NCBI RefSeq assembly: GCF_021166475.1
Contig: NZ_JAJOYS010000001.1
Coordinates: 620,001-684,000 of the forward strand
Direction: 5' to 3'
Source of the DNA: Pelagibacterium xiamenense
Lineage (GTDB): Bacteria; Pseudomonadota; Alphaproteobacteria; Rhizobiales; Devosiaceae
DNA length: 64,000 nt
Position 1 is the stretch's first letter; each line of letters begins with the position of its first letter. Below, piece after piece: positions 59,822-64,000 of this stretch. Below the pieces are notes generated by a model. That model was not told where the DNA came from and made no database searches. It worked only from the letters and a program-made list of their open reading frames with translations. The translations under genes were made by a program, and so were the position numbers.

Positions 59822-60714
59822 TGCGGACCAATACGACACGGTTCGAGCGGATCGAGCAGACGATCATCGTCTCGGCGCTGCTCCTGATGGTGGTGGTGAC
59901 CGTGCAGCCGGTGCTGCACCTTCTGGCGATTTCGCTCTCCGACCCCGCCGAAGTGCCGGGGATGAGCGGGCTTGCGGTCCTGCCCGACGGGTTCTCGCTG
60001 GACGTCTGGCGGCTGCTGATCACGCATCCCAACGTCCTGCGCGGGCTTTTGAATTCGGTCTTCATCACGGTTTCCGGGACGATCCTCAACGTCGTCTTCA
60101 CCGCGCTGATGGCCTGGGCGCTCTCGCGGCCGCGATTGCCCGGGCGGCGGGTGCTGATCGTCTTCGTTCTGGTGACGATCGTCTTCGAGCCGGGGCTCAT
60201 TCCCGACTATTTCGTCGTGCGCGAATTGGGGCTCCTCAATTCCTACTGGTCGGTGATCCTCTTTAAAATGGTCAACGCCTGGTACCTGATCATCCTTATC
60301 CGCTTCTTCGAGGAGGTGCCCGGCGAGCTTCTGGAGGCCGCCGAGCTCGATGGCGCGAACGCGTTCCAGACGCTCTGGCGCGTGGTGCTGCCGCTGACGC
60401 GGCCGGCACTGGCGACGATCACGCTCTTTTACCTCGTCTACCACTGGAACGATTTCCTCCGGCCCATGATCTATCTGAACGATCAGGCCATGCAGCCGCT
60501 GCAGGTGGTGCTGCGCCAGTTCGTCGTCGAGGGCGACAAGGCCGGGATGGTCGGGGTGCAGGCAATGAACACCTACGAGGGCGCCAGCCAGATCAACGTC
60601 CGCGCGCTCGAGGCGGGGATGATCATGCTCACCATCGCGCCGATCCTCGCGGTCTATCCGCTGATTTTGAGGTTCTTCACCAAGGGCACCATGAGCGGTG
60701 CCCTCAAGGGATAA
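59821..60714 (+). CDS. Carbohydrate ABC transporter permease (LplC-like)
   Basis: 297 residues, six TM helices (first: IIVSALLLMVVVTVQPVLHL). The EAA loop is LLEAAELDGANAFQTLWRVV followed by LPLTRPALATI. It has the C-terminal FTKGTMSGALKG found in the YtcP/LplC group of MalG-like permeases. Start overlaps the first permease's stop. No ATPase gene follows within the window, so the partner ATPase lies further downstream or is shared. Confidence 0.92.
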   Translation: MRTNTTRFERIEQTIIVSALLLMVVVTVQPVLHLLAISLSDPAEVPGMSGLAVLPDGFSLDVWRLLITHPNVLRGLLNSVFITVSGTILNVVFTALMAWALSRPRLPGRRVLIVFVLVTIVFEPGLIPDYFVVRELGLLNSYWSVILFKMVNAWYLIILIRFFEEVPGELLEAAELDGANAFQTLWRVVLPLTRPALATITLFYLVYHWNDFLRPMIYLNDQAMQPLQVVLRQFVVEGDKAGMVGVQAMNTYEGASQINVRALEAGMIMLTIAPILAVYPLILRFFTKGTMSGALKG

Positions 60715-60746
60715 TCCAAGCACGAAAACGGAGGAGTTTAACCAAA

Positions 60747-62156
60747 ATGCTTGCGAAAACACTCATGGCGTCGGTCGCCGTGCTCGCGCTGGGCGCGGGT
60801 ACGGCGCTGGCCCAGCCGGTGACCATCCGCGTGGTCTCCAAGGATCTGGTGACCACCAACCCGGACGACATCGCCCATATCGAACGCATCGAGGAGGCGA
60901 TGGCGGCGCAGGGGACCGAGATCGACATCGAGATCGTCGATCTGCCGAGCGCGGGGTACCAGGACAAGCTCGCCCTGATGCTGCTTTCGGGAGATATCCC
61001 GGACCTCATTTACTTCCAGGGGGGCGACGAGCAGTTTGCCAATCAGGGCCTCTTCGAGGACTGGCGGCCGTGGATCGAGGATACGGAGTACCTCAAGGAT
61101 GCGCTCTGGCCGCACAATGGCGACCGACTCGATAACTATCCTTACCTGCTCTACGTCTTCCCTGCCCGCACCAAATCTCCGGTGATGCGCGAGGATTGGC
61201 TTGCGCAAACCGGGCTCGAACGGCCGCAGACGCTCGAGGAATGGACGGAGATGATGCGGGTGCTCGCGGCGTCCGATTACGACGGCAATGGCGAGGAGGA
61301 TACCTACGGCATCATCGCGCCCGACAACACCGCAGAACTCGATGCGGTCTTCAACCAGGCCTTCGGCGTTGCAACGACCTGGATGCAGAATGCGGACGGC
61401 GAATGGATCCATTCGCGGGTCTCGGACGCCGAGCGCGACAAGCTCGCTTACTACCAGATGCTCTTTGCCGAGGGCCTGCTCGATCCCGAATTCATCACCT
61501 CGAACTGGGAAGTGAAGGAAGACAAGTTCTATACCGGCAAGGTCGGCATCGTCATGGGCACGGCCGGCACCGTCGTCGACATCTACCGCACCAAAATGCA
61601 GCAGGTGAACGACGGGGCCGAACTCGTGCTGCTCGATCCGCCCGCCGGTGTCGGCCAGGGGCTCGAGGCTGTCGACGTTTCCAAGGAATCGCGCGGCTTT
61701 GCGCTTTCGGCGCTTTCGGAGAACAAGGAAGAAGTCGTCGCGCTCATGGACTTCCTCGCCAGCCCCGAGGGGCAGATGTTCGAGCGTATGGGGTTCGAGG
61801 GTGAGCACTACACCGACAATGGCGGCACCTACGAGATCACCGAGGCGATGGGCACATGGTATCCGCGCTTCATGATCGCACAGCCGGGCGCCTGGCAGCC
61901 GCCGGTGGATCTGCTCTCGCCGGTCGCGCAGGCCTCGCTTGAACAGGGCGCGCATTATTTCACGCCCGACAACGCCTTCGTCTGGCCCGCCGAATACGCC
62001 GCCGATGTCGACGCGGCGGAAAATTACTACCGCACCAGCGTCTACCGCTTCGTCTCGGGCGAATGGTCGATGGACCAGTGGGACCAGTACGTCCAGGGCT
62101 GGTACGACGCAGGCGGCCAGCGATTGACCGAACACGCAAGGACCGTGCTTCCATGA
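60747..62156 (+). CDS. Extracellular solute-binding protein of the LacI-controlled importer
   Basis: 469 residues with GGAGG nine bases before the ATG and a Sec signal peptide (MLAKTLMASVAVLALGAGTA, cleavage after ALA). Family 1 carbohydrate-binding fold: LALMLLSGDIPDLIYFQGGD and the hinge and aromatic segments TWMQNADGEWIHSRV, GTWYPRFMIAQPGAWQPP. Length and pattern fit LipO/YtcQ-like proteins that pair with LplB/LplC permeases. It overlaps the next gene by ATGA. Ligand unknown; the downstream enzymes point to an N- or O-glycoside of ribose type. Confidence 0.92.
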   Translation: MLAKTLMASVAVLALGAGTALAQPVTIRVVSKDLVTTNPDDIAHIERIEEAMAAQGTEIDIEIVDLPSAGYQDKLALMLLSGDIPDLIYFQGGDEQFANQGLFEDWRPWIEDTEYLKDALWPHNGDRLDNYPYLLYVFPARTKSPVMREDWLAQTGLERPQTLEEWTEMMRVLAASDYDGNGEEDTYGIIAPDNTAELDAVFNQAFGVATTWMQNADGEWIHSRVSDAERDKLAYYQMLFAEGLLDPEFITSNWEVKEDKFYTGKVGIVMGTAGTVVDIYRTKMQQVNDGAELVLLDPPAGVGQGLEAVDVSKESRGFALSALSENKEEVVALMDFLASPEGQMFERMGFEGEHYTDNGGTYEITEAMGTWYPRFMIAQPGAWQPPVDLLSPVAQASLEQGAHYFTPDNAFVWPAEYAADVDAAENYYRTSVYRFVSGEWSMDQWDQYVQGWYDAGGQRLTEHARTVLP

Positions 62157-63355
62157 CGACAACGGCAAAATCGGACCCGTCCTTTTCCGGGCGGGTCCGG
62201 GGCCTCCTCCATGGCGTCGCTTTCGGCGACGCCATGGGGGCGCCCGTCGAAAAGCTCTCGCCGGGCGAGATCGAGACGCTCTATGGGCGAGTAACCTCGC
62301 TCGACAACAAGTGGCATCGCACCAGCCGCGATCCGGCGGCGGGCAAGGGGCGCGTGCGCGGCAACGGGATCGTCACCGACGATACGCTCATGACGCTTTG
62401 CCTGATGGCGGTCTACAATGAAACCGGGCGGCATCTCGATGCCTGGGACATGGCCGACGGCATGGTTCGCCAGATCGCATGGGTGCCGCGCTATGTGCCC
62501 GAGCTTCAGCGCGAATGTGCGCTGCTCGAGCGGCTGTTCTATCCCGAAAAATGGATTTTCCAACGCCATCAATTGGCCTCCTGCGATCCCCGCCAGGGCG
62601 GGATCGGCAACATGGTCAATTGCGGGGCGGCGATGTACATCGCGCCGGTGGGCGTGGTGAACGCCTGCGATCCGCAAGGGGCCTACGACGAGGCCATTGC
62701 CTTTGCGGGCGGACACCAGCAGAGCTACGGGCTCGAAGCCGCGGGCGTTCTGGCGGCGGCAATCGCTGCGGCGTTTGTGCCGGGAACGAGTGTGGCACAA
62801 ATCGTTGCGACCGCGCACGCGCTCGCCAAGGACGGAACGCGCAAGGCGATCGCCGAGATCGCCGAAGCCGCCGAAAAACTGCGCGACAGGGGTGCGGGTT
62901 ATCCCGAGATCGTCGAGACCTTCCACGCGCGGATTGCCAAATTCTCTCCGCTTGGGGACGATCTCGACCACACCGCGGCAAAGGCGGGCAAGGCGACGCC
63001 GAATTACCAGCCCTCCCGGTTCCTCTCGATCGAGGAACTGCCGTTGGCGCTCGGCTTCTGCATCACCGCCGAGGGTGATTTCCGCAAGGCAATCGAGGAC
63101 GGCATCAATTCCGGACGCGATACCGATTCCATTGGCGTGATGGCCGGGGCGATCCTCGGCGCCATGCATGGAGACGCGGTAGTCGACAAGGCCGAAGCCG
63201 AACAGCTCGACAGCGTCAACAAATTCGACCTTGCCGAGGAGGCAAGGCGCTTCGCGCGCACCGCCGAAGCGATTTTCGATGCCGACCGCCGCCGGCGCGG
63301 TGCCATCGACAGCCATCGCGCGGCGCTTGCGGGCGCCGGCGTGCCGGCACAATAA
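62153..63355 (+). CDS. ADP-ribosylglycohydrolase family protein (first of two)
   Basis: 400 residues; ATG overlaps the binding-protein stop. Members are dinuclear Mg2+ or Mn2+ hydrolases that cleave N- or O-glycosidic bonds to ribose. Metal-binding motifs are seen: GVAFGDAMGAPVE near the N-terminus, NGIVTDDTLMTL and the late GINSGRDTDSIGVMAGA. No signal peptide, so it acts on the imported compound in the cytosol. Position inside a LacI-ABC operon suggests a catabolic glycosidase rather than a protein de-ADP-ribosylase. Confidence 0.92.
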   Translation: MTTTAKSDPSFSGRVRGLLHGVAFGDAMGAPVEKLSPGEIETLYGRVTSLDNKWHRTSRDPAAGKGRVRGNGIVTDDTLMTLCLMAVYNETGRHLDAWDMADGMVRQIAWVPRYVPELQRECALLERLFYPEKWIFQRHQLASCDPRQGGIGNMVNCGAAMYIAPVGVVNACDPQGAYDEAIAFAGGHQQSYGLEAAGVLAAAIAAAFVPGTSVAQIVATAHALAKDGTRKAIAEIAEAAEKLRDRGAGYPEIVETFHARIAKFSPLGDDLDHTAAKAGKATPNYQPSRFLSIEELPLALGFCITAEGDFRKAIEDGINSGRDTDSIGVMAGAILGAMHGDAVVDKAEAEQLDSVNKFDLAEEARRFARTAEAIFDADRRRRGAIDSHRAALAGAGVPAQ

Positions 63356-63377
63356 CCTGGAACATATCGGACCTTTC

Positions 63378-64000
63378 ATGCTCCCCACCTCCGACATTCT
63401 CTTCCGCATCTATTCGGGCTTTATCGGCAAGGCCATCGGCGTGCGCCTCGGTGCGCCGGTCGAGCCGACGATCTGGTCCTATGAGCGCATCCGCGACACC
63501 TATGGCGAAGTGACGGGCTATCTGCGCGATTTCACGAATTTTGCCGCCGACGACGACACCAACGGCCCGGTCTATTTCATCCGCGCGATGCGGGATTATC
63601 AGTTGCGGCCGACCGCGAACGAGGTCGCCAGGACCTGGCTCAACTATGCCGCCGAGGGTCATGGCATGTACTGGTGGGGCGGGTATGGGCGCTCGACCGA
63701 GCACACGGCCTATCTCAATCTGCGCGCCGGTATCGAGGCGCCACAGTCGGGATCGATTGCACAGAATGGCGCGGCGGTTGCCGAGCAGATCGGCGGGCAG
63801 ATCTTCATCGACAGCTGGGGCTGGGTGAACCCCGGCAATCCCCAGCGTGCCGCCGAGATGTCCGCGACCGCGGCGAGCGTGGCGCACGATGGGGAAGGGC
63901 TCAACGGCGCGCGGTTCGTCGCGGCGATGATCGCGGCGGCGTTCGAGGCCCGGTCTGTGGACGCGCTGTTCGAGGCCGGGCTTGCGGCCATTCCGGCGAA
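63378..64000 (+). CDS. ADP-ribosylglycohydrolase family protein (second), cut by window end
   Basis: 207 codons are visible, open to the last base; the C-terminus with the expected GxDTDT motif is outside the window. It opens MLPTSDILFRIYSGFIGKAI and has GVRLGAPVEP, the family's first motif with Lys-Ala in place of Gly-Asp, and the metal-binding acidic cluster FAADDDTNGPV. An unusual aromatic loop, GMYWWGGYGRSTEHTA, recalls a subgroup of larger ARH-like proteins. It lies 22 bp after the first paralogue, so the two act in one pathway. Confidence 0.88.
   Translation, partial: MLPTSDILFRIYSGFIGKAIGVRLGAPVEPTIWSYERIRDTYGEVTGYLRDFTNFAADDDTNGPVYFIRAMRDYQLRPTANEVARTWLNYAAEGHGMYWWGGYGRSTEHTAYLNLRAGIEAPQSGSIAQNGAAVAEQIGGQIFIDSWGWVNPGNPQRAAEMSATAASVAHDGEGLNGARFVAAMIAAAFEARSVDALFEAGLAAIPA

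Noticed and set aside
1-64000. CRISPR arrays, insertion sequences, prophage genes, rRNA operon, replication origin
   Set aside because: Looked for regularly spaced repeats, transposase or integrase signatures, rRNA sequence and a dnaA/parA neighbourhood; none was seen.

Overview
The window looks like chromosome from a high-GC alphaproteobacterium of the order Hyphomicrobiales. The best fit is the Devosiaceae (Devosia/Pelagibacterium type), but this is an inference from gene order and protein style, not a database match. Support comes from the blocks cycM-pheA, dnaX-ybaB-recR, def-fmt-truA, dapD-dapE and rpmH-rnpA-yidC-engB with argB nearby, from alphaproteobacterial promoter shapes (TTGAC-N17-CTATAT-like), and from a DnaX with a reduced zinc module. 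No phage, insertion sequence or CRISPR array was seen.

Layout. 1-31 kb is mostly housekeeping: an M17 aminopeptidase fragment, a MarR-GNAT fusion regulator with its operator, hydroxypyruvate reductase, membrane cytochrome c, prephenate dehydratase, the 4.5S SRP RNA, dnaX/ybaB/recR, an MHYT-PAS-GGDEF-EAL protein, rmuC, def-fmt-truA, dapD-dapE with two unknown membrane proteins, a LOG-family protein, argB, engB, yidC, rnpA and rpmH. A SigK/RskA-type ECF sigma and anti-sigma pair with an exported fasciclin protein and an exported MsrB lies between argB and engB. A flavoprotein that has lost both redox cysteines follows, next to an orphan histidine kinase, then tRNA-Arg(ACG).

31.8-46.9 kb is an exopolysaccharide locus: a transglutaminase-like protease, an ExoY-type priming transferase, UDP-glucuronate decarboxylase (UDP-xylose supply), two glycosyltransferases, a flippase, two O-antigen-ligase/polymerase-like proteins, a Wzc/ExoP-type chain-length protein and tyrosine kinase, and an ABC exporter. 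A dipeptidase and a secreted endonuclease/phosphatase-family protein follow.

49.3-57.5 kb is the most striking part. A sigma-54 promoter drives a guanidine-I (ykkC) riboswitch, an NMT1/taurine-type ABC importer, and a ureohydrolase with the sequence hallmarks of the nickel-dependent guanidine hydrolase GdmH. The next gene encodes a protein with a very histidine-rich N-terminus and no recognised domain, a candidate metal-delivery factor. The gene after that encodes an ammonium-transporter domain fused to PAS-GGDEF-EAL. Together they suggest nitrogen-controlled, guanidine-induced uptake and hydrolysis (to urea and ammonium) beside an ammonium-responsive c-di-GMP enzyme.

57.7-64 kb is a LacI-controlled uptake operon: regulator, two LplB/LplC-type permeases, a binding protein, and two ADP-ribosylglycohydrolase-family enzymes, the second cut by the window end. 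It carries one operator at the lacI promoter and a perfect 18-bp copy inside the first permease gene.
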